Shown in pieces: positions 1 through 13,317 of a DNA stretch of 64,000 bases. The position numbers and the translations under genes are program-made. Each line of letters begins with the position of its first letter. The first letter of the stretch is position 1. Under the pieces are notes generated by a model. That model had not been told where the DNA came from, ran no database searches, and was given only the letters and a program-made list of their open reading frames with translations. The stretch is from Neocallimastix lanati (nom. inval.). Taxonomy: Eukaryota > Neocallimastigomycota > Neocallimastigomycetes > Neocallimastigales > Neocallimastigaceae. Location of the stretch: the NCBI GenBank assembly GCA_016946835.1, contig JACVTC010000071.1:223501-287500 (forward strand). The letters run 5' to 3'.

Positions 1-6
1 CAATTA

Positions 7-3000
7 TTGGAGTTAAAACAAAAACATTTAGGTAAAGCTACCTTTTATACCATTGAATTTAGAAGGTTGTCAAGGAGGATCGGATGGCAAGATAATGTCC
101 TTATAGACTTAATAAGACGTGGATTAATTGATGAAGTTAAAGAAGAATTTGACAAGGTAAAAAATAAACCTCAGACTTTATTTGAAGCTACCAACAGGAT
201 AATTGAAATTGATAAAAGATGTCTTTTGAACTTTTGAATAATAAAATAACCAACAGTCATATTAACAAATTTAACAAAAAATCAACGTTCAGAATGAAAA
301 GACATGAGCTGAACAAGAACGATAAAAAAGCATATAATCATTTCAAACATAACTAATTAAGAACTAAAAAGAAAAATTTATTATCAGCAAATTTCACACC
401 CAGTTTTACAGGAAAAATGACTAATACTTTTACTATATCCTTCAACAATAAGCCTTTAAAAATAAAACTCATGATAGACTTCGGATCTGCTAGAAGCTTT
501 ATATGTAAAGACTTTGTAACCGCTAACAAAATACCAGTTTCTGGCCTCCCTTCACCAATAAATATCCAGCTACCGAATAATAAAAATATGAATATTAAAC
601 AAACAACTAAAAGTCTTCAACTTCAATTTATGGATCATAAAGAAAATTTTGAATTCTGTGTAGCAAATCTTCAACTCCATGGAATCTCAGGAATTCTCGG
701 AAGAGATTGGCTTAATATCCATAAGCCATATATTAACTTTGAAAATAATTATATTTACTTTTTGGAAAAATTCTGTTCTGATCATTGCCCTTCCTCCAAA
801 GGAAACAAATTCATGTTACACTCTAAAGAAATAACTGCATCTATGGTACCCGAGGCTATCCTTACTAACGATTCGATCTTTTCTGAAAGCAACGTTGAGG
901 AAGATATCTCTGACGGTGATTTGTATGCTGTTATGGTAGATAATATCAAGCAACAAACAATGGAAGAAAAAGAAGAGATAATCAATAAATATTACTTAGA
1001 ATTTAAGATAGTTTTTGAGACACAACAAGCTGACAAATTACCAAAGCACAGAAAGTATGACATGTCGATAGAACTCATTCCCGGAAGTCAATTATATTAT
1101 GGTTCAATATACTCACTAACTGCAAAGGAATTAAAAGCACTTAAAGAATACATAAAAGAAAATCTGAAAAAAGGCTTTATTCGGAAATCAAAATCTCCCG
1201 CAGGCGCACTTGTTCTTTTTGTTATGAAACGTGACGGAACACTACGTCTTTGCGTAGATTATTGAAAATTGAATGCGATAACTATTCGCAATAGTTATCC
1301 AATTCCAAGAATAAGTGATCTAATTGAATGTTTCAAGGGTGCAATTATATTTACGAGACTTGACTTAAGGTCTGCGTATAATCTTATACGCATCAAAGAA
1401 GGACAAGAATATCTTACAGCATTCCGCACACCATTGGGTCATTACGAATATTTAGTTATGCCCTTTGGATTACGCAATGCTCCTTCTGTGTTCCAGAGAT
1501 TCGTTCAAGATATATTTTCTGAAGTTATTGGGAAGTTCGTACAGGTTTACTTAGACGATATAATTATCTACTCAAGTAACAATACCAGTCATATTGATCA
1601 TGTTAAGACAGTTTTGAATCTCTTAATTAGTAATGGACTCTATGCAAAGTTAGAAAAGTGCGATTTCCATGTGAAATCCACAACATTCCTAGGATTCACT
1701 GTCTCATCTACAGGATTAATAATGGATGCAAGTAAATTAAACTCAATATTAGAATGGCCAACCCCAACAAATATCAAAGATTTGCAAAGCTTTCTCGGTC
1801 TTTGTAATTATTATAGAAAATTTATAAAAAATTTTGCCAAGATAATGGAACCTCTAAGAAATTTATTATAGAAAAATGTAACTTTTATTTGGGATGAATC
1901 TAAAGATGAAGCTTTCAACAAATTAAAGTCTGCTTTTAAAGATAATGAATTTTTAATTTTTCCTGACCCAGAGAAGGAATTTATACTGGAAACAGATGCT
2001 AGTGATTATGCTGTCGGTTGCGTATTATCACAAATTTATGACAAAGATAAATTACTCCATCCAATTGCATTTCACTCAAGAGCACTAAATAAAAATGAAA
2101 TAAATTATACTATATACGATAAGGAACTCTTAGCCATCATCGTTGCATTCGAAACGTGGAGACATCACTTGGAAGGTGCCAAATATCCCGTTCGAATTAT
2201 AACTGACCATAAAAACCTACTGTATTTTAGGAAACCTCAAAATCTTAATCAACGCCAGGTTAGGTGGAGTCTATACTTGTCAAAATTTGATTTTAGAATA
2301 TCTCATAGACCAGGAGAAAATAGTGTAAAACCAGATTCATTATCCAGACGCCCCGATTATAGAAATAAAGTTCCCAAAAACGATTTCAATCCAGCTGTTC
2401 TTGATGATAATATTTTCTGTTGCGCTTCTGTTGAAAATATAAGCTTACTTATCGACGCCCAGAAGAAGGATAAATTTTGTAAAAATACTATGGAAAAGAT
2501 TTATGATAAATCTTCAAATAAAGTTAATTCATCATTATTCACCCTTGTTGATGGAGTTTTACACTTCCAAAAAAGGATTATTGTCTAATCCTCTCTTAAA
2601 CATAAGGTGCTCAAATCTTTTCACGATACTCCTACAAACGGACACCAAGGTATTGATAAAACTCTCGAAAAACTTCGGAGATATTATTGGTGGCCGAACA
2701 TGAAAATTACATTAAGTCATGTATCACTTGTGGAAAAAGCAAAGTACGTAAGCATAAACCTTACGGAAAAATACAACCTCTTCCGGTGCCCAGTAAACCT
2801 TGGGAAATCATTGGAGTAGATTTCATAGTATCACTCCCTAATTCTCAAAACTGCACCTGCATTTTGGTTGTTTCAGATCATTTGACAAAAATGATACACC
2901 TTACACCTTGTTCTGACGTTCCATCCGCTGATTTAACTGCCAGACTCCTCTTAAACAATGTTTTCCGATACCACGGATTCCCGAAGATTATAGTTTCTGA

Positions 3001-3655
3001 CCATGGTTCCCAATTTTCCTCCGAATTTTAGACTTCACTTTGTAGTGCCCTTAGTATAAAACCAAGTCTAGCTACTGCATTCCACCAACAATCAAATGGC
3101 CAAGTAGAAAGGGCTAACGCTGTAATATAGCAATATTTAAGATGCTATTGTTCTTCTGCCCAGACAGATTGGTGTTTTTATTTACCATTATGTGAACTCG
3201 CATATAACAATTCATTGCATAAATCAATAGGATGTTCTCCCTTTTATGCCAATTACGGATTCAACCCCAGTTGTAATAATGATTCTCCTCCAATTCTTCT
3301 TACTGACAATGTTTCTGTCAGCACAAGAGATTGGGCTTCTCATTTCAATGGCCTTAAGAAACATCTTATTAAGGCTAAGGAAGACTACAAGAAATTCGGA
3401 AATAATAGAAAATCTTTCGGTCCAAAATTAAAGGTAAACGATAAAGTATGGTTAAAAAGACATTACTTTTCTAATGAACCTTCACTCAAATTATCTTCTC
3501 AATATTTAGGACCCTTTAGAATAATTGAAGAAAGAGAAAGATTAAATTATCGGTTAGAGCTACCAGAAAATCTGCATCTGCATCCGATTTTCCATATTTC
3601 ACAATTGGAACCATACTCTGAAAGGAATCCTGAATTAAAGGAAAACAATGTGTAA
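7..3655 (+). pseudogene. Decayed Ty3/gypsy gag-pol (3' portion), copy gypsy-1
   Basis: Remains of a Ty3/gypsy polyprotein; the 5' end lies outside the window. Visible in order: gag fragment (7-237), aspartic protease (near 475, active site reads D-F-G-S instead of D-S-G), reverse transcriptase (1100-1870, with the YLDD box near 1550), RNase H (1990-2350, TDAS motif), integrase zinc finger (2610-2740, GHQG and CITC), integrase core (D in GVDF, D in VSDHG, E in NGQVER) and a C-terminal tail ending in a typical ISQLEPY motif. The frame is broken by TGA at 1263, TAG at 1869, TAA near 2586, a frameshift near 2690, and TAG at 3029 and 3128. It cannot make a polyprotein. The stops at 1263, 1869, 3029 and 3128 are each one C-to-T or G-to-A change from a plausible residue (inference). 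Confidence 0.9.
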
Positions 3656-3675
3656 GTATTTTCCCATTTCAAATT

Positions 3676-3688
3676 AAGAAAAAAAGGG
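3676..3688 (+). other. Polypurine tract of gypsy-1
   Basis: A 13-base purine run (A-rich, ending in GGG) sits three bases before the TG that opens the adjoining LTR, the position where plus-strand DNA synthesis is primed in LTR retrotransposons. Confidence 0.6.
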
Positions 3689-3691
3689 CAA

Positions 3692-4352
3692 TGTAAGAAT
3701 ATAGATTTATTTCTTATAAAATAATCTATCTTCTTATTTAATTAATTTATATTTCATTTATATTTCAATATTTATTAACATGTAAAAAATATATTAATTT
3801 ATCCAAATTAATATATTGAAAAATAATGTATACAAATTTGTTGTAATGTATTAATTACTTAAAAATATTATTTATATTTTATTATTTCAATTAGTTGATA
3901 ATTTATAAGATTTTAGTAATCGGTTAATTAATTTTTTCCCCAATATTATTATGATTGGGTTTTTATTAATTAATACGATGATTAATATATTAGAATATTA
4001 ATCGAAGTTATTCAGGTTTTTCTACTAATCTTTTCCTGAATATCAATTTGTTAAGATTAGATACCTTTATTTGATTTGTTAACTTTATCTTATCTATTTT
4101 ATTTATTTAATAATTTCATCTATTAAAATAATTATAAATAAAAAAGTATAAAAGAACTCAAATTTCTTTGATTAAAGAAATTAGAGTTATTATTATATAA
4201 TGCTATATAATAAATTAAAAGAAATAAAGTCTTTTGTTTATATCTATATTTAGTGTTTATAATAAACTCTATATAAAGTTAAGTATAAATTTTTATATCT
4301 TAAAATATTAATAATCTAGTTATAGTTAGTATATTATAAATAGATTATTACA
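3692..4352 (+). repeat. 3' LTR of gypsy-1
   Basis: Begins TGTAAG right after the polypurine tract and ends ATTACA, so the ends form a short TGTAA/TTACA inverted pair. A TATA box (TATAAAAG) lies at 4147-4154. The middle and end align by eye with a second LTR at 45687-46619: shared stretches around an AATCGGTTAATTAA motif, a TTTTTCTA..AATCTTTTCCT block, the TATA region, a GAACTC..AGAGTTATTATTAT block and TTTATAATAAACTCT. The end coordinate rests on that alignment and the terminal inverted pair; the 5' LTR is outside the window. Confidence 0.65.
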
Positions 4353-6395
4353 CATAACTAGCAAATTAGTAATCATGGTTCAATGGTAAGTTACCACAAC
4401 CATCGGGCTGAACCCTTAGGATTTGACACCCGCTCTTTCCAAATTTTAATAACTTTTTATTTATTATAACTAGAATATTAAAGAAATTGAACCGATAAAA
4501 CTAGAAAAATCTATTTTATTAATATTTTTTATCATTTTTTATCTAAGATTCATTTTCTAGAAAGAAAACTTGTTTTCTTTAATTTTCTTTAATTTTCTTT
4601 TATTTCTAATAATTACTAATAACAACTGATAACTTAAAATAATTAATTTTCCTGAAAAACTATAAATAGGTGTAAAATTTCATAATAAAATGTTTTTACT
4701 TGTGCTTTTATTAATTAATTTTAAAGTAATTTAAAATATTACAATAATTAATTAATAAAATAATAATTTACATTTTTACTAATAAAAAAACTTATTTTAA
4801 TAAAACATATTTTGAATTATTTTAGTGTAGAGAACCTTTTGTGTAAAAAACCTTTAAACAATCTTAAGTAACATAAAGATTTGTTATAATTTATAAGTTT
4901 CTTTCTTTATATAAGTACATATAATTTTATTATAATTTAATTATATCCTTAAATTTATATTTTATTAATAATATTAACCAAATATCTTAAATATTTATTC
5001 ACCCGAATAATATTTTATAATCTTTATTTCCTAAATATTACTTAAATTCCTATTTTAACTATTATATTCTTTAAAGATATTAGCTTATTAAGTTCCTCCT
5101 TTTTTTAATATTTTATCTTTTACTTATTTTTATACTGTAATTTATTTTAATTCTTATTGGTTATCTATTAATTAAAATTATTATATTTTAACCAATTAAA
5201 CCTTATACCTATTATAATAAAATAAATAAAGAATTATTTATTTTCTTATATTTTTAATAATTTATTCTATTTTAGTGAGTAACGTACCATAAATGATATG
5301 ATATATTTTATTTATGTATCTAAATTAATATTTATTTATGGGCAATGACAATAAGGAATTATGACAAAATAATATATTCTAATATTAAATAGAAATAACA
5401 CATACAATAATACAAAATAAAGTAATAAATATATCTTTTTAATATTCTCTCTTATTTATTATTAATTATTAATTATTACATTAATTATTATTACTCTCTT
5501 ATATAAATATTATAATTAATTATCTCAAATATATATAATATCTCTTTTTAACTATACTAAAATAAAATATAAAAATAGCTATTTATGTGAATTAGTTTAT
5601 CATAAGTATAAACTTTTAAATAAAATAATTCTCCGTTTAATAATTATTATTCTAAAATTATATATATTATTATAAAATTATTATTGACCAATAATATTTA
5701 AGTATTTCTTTAACCTAAAGAATCTACTGTGAAGATATCTTTATATCGGGGGAGGAGCATTTCGCAAAATTTCATTTCGGAAAAGTTTCATTTCGCATAA
5801 TTTTTAATAAATAAATAAATTAATAATAAAATAAATAAATAATATATATAATTTAAATAAAAAACTAAATAAATAAAAATAAATATATAAAACTATAATA
5901 AATAAATAAATTTTAAAATTAAATTTTTAAAAAAAAAATATACATATATGGACATATATATATTAAATATACATTATATAATAATAAATATTCATTAGAA
6001 TTAACGCTTTAAAATAAAGTATTTTATCATATGTTTTAAACGTTTTATAATTTTTTAAAATATATATAAGAATTTTATATATATAAAAAAAATAAGTATT
6101 AATAATTTAAAAGATGTAAAGGATAATAATTTAAAATATAATTGTTAAATTTAAAATATATTTATTAAAAAAAATATTAAAAAATAATATTTAAATAATT
6201 AATTGATCATTTTACACCTTTTAAGTCCTTGCGCAGTATTTTAAAAATCTTAAATTGCTAATAAATTTTTTTATTAAAAGAAATATTTATAAATAATTCA
6301 GTAAAAAAAAAAAAAAAAAAAAAAAAAGATGAGGACATCATAAAAAAGGGAGTTAAAAGTAGCACAAAATTAGGATGATTTTAGGTGGTATCTAT
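4353..6395. other. AT-rich non-coding DNA with LTR scrap and transposon end motif
   Basis: No credible ORF. Around 4655-4860 the sequence resembles the TATA-to-3'-end part of an LTR (TATAAATAGG followed by a GTGCTTTTATTAATTAAT block); the same block occurs on the minus strand at 37550-37730. At 5749-5800 a G-rich run is followed by GCATTTCG and two further CATTTCG copies, the motif found at MULE ends elsewhere in this window. A poly-A run is at 6302-6327. The rest is featureless. Confidence 0.5.
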
Positions 6396-6558
6396 TTTTT
6401 TATTTTATATTTTATATTTTATATTTTATATTTTATATTTTATATTTTATATTTTATATTTTATATTTTTTATATTATATTTTTATTTTATATTTTATAT
6501 TTTTTTTTTTTATTTTATATTTTATATTTTATATTTTTATTTTTTATTTTTTATTTTA

Positions 6559-6589
<31 letters not shown>

Positions 6590-7160
6590 TATTTTTTATT
6601 TTTATTTTATATTTTATATTTTATATTTTATATTTTTTATTTTATATTTTTTATTTTTATTTTATATTTTATATTTTATATTTGTTATTTTATATTTTTT
6701 ATTTTTATTTTATATTTTATATTTTTTTTTTATTTTATATTTTATATTTTATATTTTTATTTTATATTTTTTATATTTTTTTTATTTTTTTTTATTTTTT
6801 ATTTTATATTTTTTATTTTTATTTTTTATTTTTTATTTTATATTTTTTATTTTTATTTTATATTTTATATTTTTTTTTTATTTTATATTTTATATTTTAT
6901 ATTTTTATTTTATATTTTTTATATTTTTTTTATTTTTTTTTATTTTTTATTTTATATTTTTTATTTTTATTTTTTATTTTTTATTTTATATTTTTTATTT
7001 TTATTTTATATTTTATATTTTTTTTTATTTTATATTTTATATTTTATATTTTTATTTTATATTTTTTATATTTTTTTTATTTTTTTTTATTTTTTATTTT
7101 ATATTTTTTATTTTTATTTTTTATTTTTTATTTTATATTAATTATTTTTTATTTTATATT
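6396..7160 (+). repeat. T-rich low-complexity tandem repeat
   Basis: About 760 bases built of T/A only words such as ATTTTATATTTT and TTTTTATTTTTA, with a (TA)n patch near 6556-6580. Larger blocks of roughly 180 bases recur, suggesting rounds of unequal exchange or slippage. The long Phe/Tyr/Ile open frames through it are a composition artefact. Confidence 0.9.
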
Positions 7161-7591
7161 AATTAACTTATTACTTATCTATTTAACTTAAAGTAATTTG
7201 AAATATTATATCAGTTAATTAATTAAATATTATTTTAAATTTTTAAATATTAATAAAACTTATTTTTATAAAGCATATTTCAAATAACTTTCCATTTTTA
7301 AATTGCACTGACCTGTAGTGTTTAATACCTTTCGTAACAAACATAATAAAATATAAGATTTTAATATAACTAAAGATATAATTTAATTTGCTAAACTTTA
7401 TTTCTAACATTATCAATACTGTTATTAAGATTATTAGAATTAAAATTTTTTTAAATCTAAATTATTATTATTAATTTTATTTTGATTTAAAAATTTAATT
7501 CTTCTGAACTAAAATTATTATTATTCAGATTGCTTTGATTTTTGTTTGTGTTTAAATTATGATTATTTTAATGGAATAAATTACTTTAAAG
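7161..7591. other. AT-rich DNA with LTR-like fragment
   Basis: The segment 7180-7330 loosely resembles 4690-4850 (AAAGTAATTTGAAATATTA, then AATAAAACTTATTTT.ATAAA.CATATTT), the downstream part of an LTR. No coding sequence is visible. Confidence 0.35.
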
Positions 7592-8045
7592 ATGACAGTC
7601 ATTATCGAGATTAGTCTCAGGAGTAGATATAAAGATAAAGCTAATCTAAATGCTCATAATATCGGCCATATAGGGGTTTTCATTCAATGTCCATCAACTA
7701 ATCAACATGCTAGAATTCATTGTAGAGATTACTTAATAACTTTATATAGTGAAAAAATTATTACATATGAGCTATTTCATAATGATACATCAGATATGAA
7801 TTTTCGAATTAAAAAACAACAATAAAAAAATTATATTGAAATTTATTGATTATAACTTCAGAACATATAGTATTACATTTAGAAAGAAGCTACAAATATA
7901 CAATTTCTCAGGAGGAAAAGAAAAAGAGTGGAATTTAGAAATAAATAAATATATTAAAAGTTTTTGGTTACCTGTATTAGTTGGATTAAAATATGGTCAA
8001 ATTTTAAAAATATTCTTAAATAATGTTTTCACTTTGAAATTATAA
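7592..8045 (+). pseudogene. Unrecognised short reading frames
   Basis: Two short frames lie end to end: 7592-7825 (77 codons) and 7836-8045 (69 codons, in another frame and opened by TTG). Their base composition is less repetitive than their surroundings, which suggests former coding sequence. I recognise neither. The second contains an S-G-G-K..W stretch and a hydrophobic tail. They sit directly upstream of a copia RNase H relic, so they may be the remnant of a gene or of an element hit by it. Confidence 0.25.
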
Positions 8046-8239
8046 AGTTAAATTCAACAATCCATTGTTGTGATATTAGTTTGTCTCGAAATAAATTAGC
8101 AGTAATTGATAAATAATATATTTAGTATATTTACTCTTTTTATTATTTATAATCTAAATTTTATTATACTAAAAAACTAATGCAAGTAATTTATCATAGA
8201 ATATAGAAAATAAGGATATGCTTTGCTATTCTGACAAAA

Positions 8240-8711
8240 ATATATTATATGTTAAATTAAAAACTTTCTCCGATGCATGTGATCTGAAGACATGAAGATC
8301 GATAACAAGATTTATAGTAACAATTGGAAATTTACCAACGAGTTGGTGCTCCAAGCTCCAACAATGCATTTCAACTTCTACGGCTGAGTCCGAGTACTAC
8401 AGCCTTAGCGGATGCGGTAAACATTGAATATGATATTTAAATCTACATAACGAGCAAAATTTCAAAATAAACAACATCGGAATTAATATTGATAATAAGG
8501 CTACCATCCATAATGTTGAGAACCAAACTATCAATCCAAAAACAAAACATGTAGACATCAGGGTACACTATATTAGAGAATTAATAAGAAGTAAGAATAT
8601 AAAACTAAAGTACAACATAATCCTGCGGACGGATTTACTAAGTACCTTAACAATACAACTATGGATAAGTTCAGAAATTTTATATTAATGAAAGCTAGTG
8701 AAACCTTCTGA
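8240..8711 (+). pseudogene. Ty1/copia RNase H relic (3' end of a copia element)
   Basis: Translation across frames gives the C-terminal RNase H part of a copia polyprotein: PTSWCSK, the STSTAESEYYSLS motif, NIDNKATIHN, NPKTKHVDIR.HYIREL and ADGFTKYLN. The closest relative in the window is copia-2, which has the same motifs at 52590-52960. Several stops and shifts are present and RT is missing upstream. A purine tract (8778-8786) and the TGTT that opens an LTR (8787) follow, as in the two larger copia elements. Confidence 0.8.
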
Positions 8712-8777
8712 TAATACTATAAAGTTAATATTATAGTCAATAATAACTTTAGAATAATTAAGTCAAAAGTTATAATT

Positions 8778-8786
8778 GAGGGGAAA
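8778..8786 (+). other. Copia relic polypurine tract
   Basis: GAGGGGAAA directly before TGTTAG. The same arrangement, TTGAG-purines-TGTT, precedes the 3' LTR of copia-1 and copia-2. Confidence 0.6.
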
Positions 8787-9407
8787 TGTTAGAAACAAAA
8801 TATTACTCAATCAAAATTATTAATCTTATATTTCATCCAATTATAAATCTAGAATATAATATAATTTAAATTTAATGTATAAATTTAAAAAGAACTTAGA
8901 TGCAGAAAAAAAATTTTTAATTGATAAAACAAAACAAATAAATTATTATAATTATAAAACATTTTTCACAAAACATTAATTCGTGTATGTTATCCCTTTT
9001 AGTGTATTTTTTAATTTCAAAAGATAATTCAATTTATTTTTAAAAGACATTTATTACTGATTAAGACAAAAGTATAAATTTAAAAAAAAAATAAATAAAA
9101 ACAAAAATATTTTGATTAAAATAATTACAGTAGTTATTTATGCAATATTTTTATTTTATAATATTACATTTTTTTTTGATGATTTACTTTATTTAATTGT
9201 GATTTCTTTTAATAAATATTTTATTTTATGCTAAAATGTTACTTATTGGTAATTCATTTTTAATAATGTTTTAATTTAATACATATATACTAAGTTATTA
9301 ATTAAAAAATTATAAAAAGAATTGTTTAAAGCTAGTAGATTTCATTTTTAATATTCTATAGATTTTTTATTTATATTTAATAAATAATAAATATTATAAA
9401 TAAAATT
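8787..9407. other. Start of relic copia LTR, then AT-rich intergenic DNA
   Basis: The LTR start (TGTTAG) is clear at 8787, but I could not place its end. The remaining bases up to the stop codon of the minus-strand AXDND1-like gene contain no recognisable gene and include that gene's presumed 3' untranslated region. Confidence 0.4.
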
Positions 9408-12400
9408 TTATTTTTTGTCTTCCATTTTTTGACTTCTTAAGCTATTTATTTTTTCTACATCAATATTTAAGTCAGGATTTATTATAGATAGTGATTGGTT
9501 TTCTACTTTTGTACATTCATTAATTGAGTTTATTATACTCATAGATACATCAGGTTTACTAATCAATTCTTCAATATTTAAATTTTCATTCTTTTTTATT
9601 TCATTAAGTCTGTCTTGTTCTTCTTTTTCATGCTTTAATAATTTTTTAGCATTTTTTTCCCAATTTTCAGATATATTTCTGTATTATAAATATATTTTCA
9701 AAATTATTATAATAATTAATATTTTTAGAAAAATAATTTTATAATATTTAACAAAACATTAATAATATATTATATTATTGAGATTTTCATTATAAAAATA
9801 TAAAGATTTATAATACTTAATAACATCGATTAATTTTGTGATTTTGTCATTAGTTTCTCCTGCTTCAATATAATTTTCACAATCTTTTAATGTTGTATTA
9901 AAAAGATATATTTCTTGCAAAAGTTGTGATAATTCTTTTTCATTTTCATCTAATGCTGTGGTTGAATCTCTTGAAATTTGGGCTAGTACATTGGCCATCC
10001 ATGATAACATATTTTGATTAATTTTTTCATTTTCTTCTTTTTGAAATTCATAGTCAGAATTTAATAATTCTCGGATATTTGAAATCCATGTTGATATATT
10101 TTTTGGAACTTTAATCATATCTGATTTTGATGATACTCTTAGGTTTGCTATTGTTTTTAAAAATATTATTAATTAAAAAAACCTAAAAATAATATTAAAA
10201 TATACTATTAATTTCTACATACAAAGTAAAGTATCTATTTGTGTTTTCCACTGATTAAAATATCCATTTAACATATATTTATCTTTATTTGAAAGTTTTG
10301 ATGTTGGTCCTTTTGATTTCATAGAGTTATACCTATATATATATATATATAATTATATGAAATTAATGATCCAAGCGCTTTGATTATATAAATTTTTTTT
10401 AAATTTATTTTTTTTATTATTAAAAAATTTTATAAAATAAATTACCTGTCTTCAACTTGATTTTGTAAACTTATTACTTGACTTGCAACACCATCCTCAC
10501 CTGTTACTCTTACTTCTAATTTTAAATACCATTCCTTTATTAATTTAATAATAATATTTAGTTTATCAGTAACAGCAATAAATCTTTTTCCATTTGGTGA
10601 TTTTTTTAATTTTCTCAAATAGTTATATGCATATTCACACCATTCTTGACTAATCGATTTTGATAGTTTAATTTTTTCTAAAACAATAATATCTCTATCA
10701 CTTGTAAATCGTATAGAAACTTTAGAGGTCATATTAATCCAATCGTTTAAACTTTTAATTAATACAGAAATATCAAATATATTTACATTTTTTGTGAATT
10801 CTGTTTCATTATCTGTATCACTATAAAAATCAAGATTGTTTTGTAATAAGACTATTTCATGAGATAACTTAGTAAGAACTTCAATATTATTTTCATCTTC
10901 TTCTATAATAGAATGTGAAAGATTTATTAATTCATGACTCCATTCATCAATTTTTTTATCTAATTCATTTAATGATTTATTCTTTTCTTCATTAATAAAT
11001 GATATAATTTGAATTGATGAATATAAACGTGTATTACAATAACTTTGCAATTGTAAAATCTCTGTAAAGCCATGCTCTCTACCAATACGTAATGCCAATG
11101 TGATCGCTAGATTTGTCCATGTTCTTTTTTCATTTTCAGTTAATTTATTATTTTCTTCTAATCTATTTCTTTGCATACGATATAATTTTTGATACTCTTC
11201 TAAAATCAAATCATTACCATCCGATTCTGTAAGAATATTTAATAATTTATTCTGAGTTCTTTCTGCTTGTTCAGTAAATTCTTGATCATGAATTTTTATT
11301 TCATCAATTTCTTTAATTAATTTTAAAATAACTTCTTTTGATCTCATTAATTCAGTCGCTAACCTTTCACTTATTTTATTTTGGGCAATTAATTCTGTGT
11401 GAATATTTAATATATGTTCCGGAATTTTTGAAAACATATTTGAATATCTTTTTCTTAAATAGGAAAGTAATTCCCCTCTTTCATTCATTTGAATTGAGAC
11501 TTGTCGTATTAATTCTTTAAGCACTATATCATATAATTGTTGTTCTTCTTTAACTACTTTTAAAAATGAATTCATGTCAGTTGGATAATTAATATCATTT
11601 CCTTTATTATCAATTAATCCTTTTTTCTCAAGTGATTTTATCATTTCATTTTTTAATAATACTACTTCTCTTCTTGATATAGGGGTTAATACATGATGCA
11701 AATTGTTGTTCTTTAATTAGAAATTGTATTAGAACGAATAATTAAATATTTAGATTAAATTTTTAAAAATTAATAAGTGCTTTTAAAGTTATTTTTTTAT
11801 CATTGTTATTATAATTTCATTTATTATTATTTTTATTACTATTAATTATTAACCATTAATTATTATTATTTATTAATTATTACTAGTTATTAATTATTAT
11901 CATTATTATTAATTAATTAAGTATTATATATTATTATATATTATTATTATTATTATTATTAATTAAATATTATTATAATTATTAATTATTATCTATATTA
12001 AATAATATATATTATTATGTTATTAATATTATTAAAAGTACTATTATTATTATTATTTAAATGAAAGTATACTTCGTTGTCATCATTTTCATTGTTAATA
12101 AGGTTCAATTCTTTTGGATTTAAGCCTTTTGGAATTACAATCTTTGTTAAAAGATCAACTTCATTTTTTGAGTATTTCTGATTATCTGACTTATTTAATA
12201 ATTTATTTGGTCCATCAATTAACGTATTTTTAACATTGATGTTAGAAGTTTCACTAATTTTTGGAATAATTTCATTAACTATGGTTTTAATATGATTTTC
12301 TTGTTTTATTTCATTATTTTCTTTTTCCATTAACACATTACTATTATTGTCTTCTAAATTATTTGAAATATCATAGAGAAATGCTAATTCCTTCTTTAAT

Positions 12401-12945
12401 TTAATTTTTTCTGAATTAGTTTTTTTTTCTTTTGTTAATAAGTATTGAAAAGTAGGCTCTTCAATAGGAGATATTGTATTGTTTCTTTTAATATTTATAA
12501 TTTCTTCTTTATTTGATGAATTTGGATTTTTTATTGATTCATTAAAATAATTCTGATTGTTTTTCAAATTTTCATTTAAATGATCAATATTTTTATTATT
12601 TGATTTTATTAAATTGTTTTTAGTACTTATTTTATTATTTTGTATTGATGATGTACTTATATTATTATTATTTACATTTACAATTTCACTATTTAATGAT
12701 ATTCTATCTATTATATTTGATTTATCATTTTTCAAGACTATTTTTTCATTTAATAATGGAAGTTGACTTCCTTTTGTCTCAATTTTATTCAGTTCAATGT
12801 TTGAATTTCTTTTCTTTCTATTATGATTTCGGATTCTCTTTTTTTTTGTGTTGTTAATAGTGGGATATGCTATTACTTCACCCTCTTTTTCAATATTTGC
12901 TAATTTTTTAATATCATTTAGTAATCCCGTAGGTATAAATGACAT
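9408..12945 (-). CDS. AXDND1: Axonemal dynein light chain domain protein, AXDND1-like (5 exons)
   Basis: Exons inferred as 12945-12073, 11710-10446, 10332-10223, 10147-9817 and 9678-9408; all introns are GT-AG, phases match, and the sum is 2850 bases (949 codons). The second exon begins with LHHVLTPISRREVVLLK and contains ELIRQVSIQMNERG (near residue 357), the signature of the axonemal dynein light chain (p28-like) domain as found in AXDND1; human AXDND1 is of similar size. The first exon (about 290 residues) is Asn/Lys-rich and poorly conserved after the N-terminal FIPTGLLNDIKKL. The rest is helical and charged. A role in the motile zoospore flagellum is inferred from the family. The CCDC148-like gene lies upstream on the same strand, 372 bases away. 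The first intron (362 bases) is the least certain because several donors are possible. Confidence 0.75.
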
Positions 12946-13317
12946 ATTTATATATTTAAATTTGGTTTTAATTAAATAAATAATGAATTGAATTAAATTT
13001 TTGAAAATTTGTAAAATAAATAGTTAATTAAAAAAAAATTTAAGTTTAAATTTTTTTATTTATTTTGTATTTAAGATTTTTAAACAAAAAAATTTTAAAA
13101 AAAATTTTTCGATCAAAGTAAATGAATAGATATTTATTAAATTATTGAACAATATAATTAATAATATGAATGTTTTTTATTTTTAATTACGTAATGTATT
13201 CATTAAATTAATTACATTTTTTAATAAATAAGATAGAAATAATTTACAAATTATATTTATTAACATATTTTAAATTTATTTATAATGATAAAAAATTAAG
13301 ATTTGAAATTGGTTATG

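Noticed and set aside
4370-4445. tRNA gene candidate (A-box-like TGGTTCAATGGTA followed by a GGATTTGACACCC word)
   Set aside because: The A box resembles that of tRNA-Gly, but no acceptor, anticodon or T stem pairs acceptably; at most a tRNA remnant.
5341-5400. Another LTR start (GGGCAATGACAATAAGG, similar to GGGCAATGTAAG at 3686)
   Set aside because: No matching end, target duplication or TATA region could be found.
6375-7191. Two long open frames rich in Phe, Tyr and Ile
   Set aside because: They run through a T/A-only tandem repeat where stops are rare in that direction; no codon structure.
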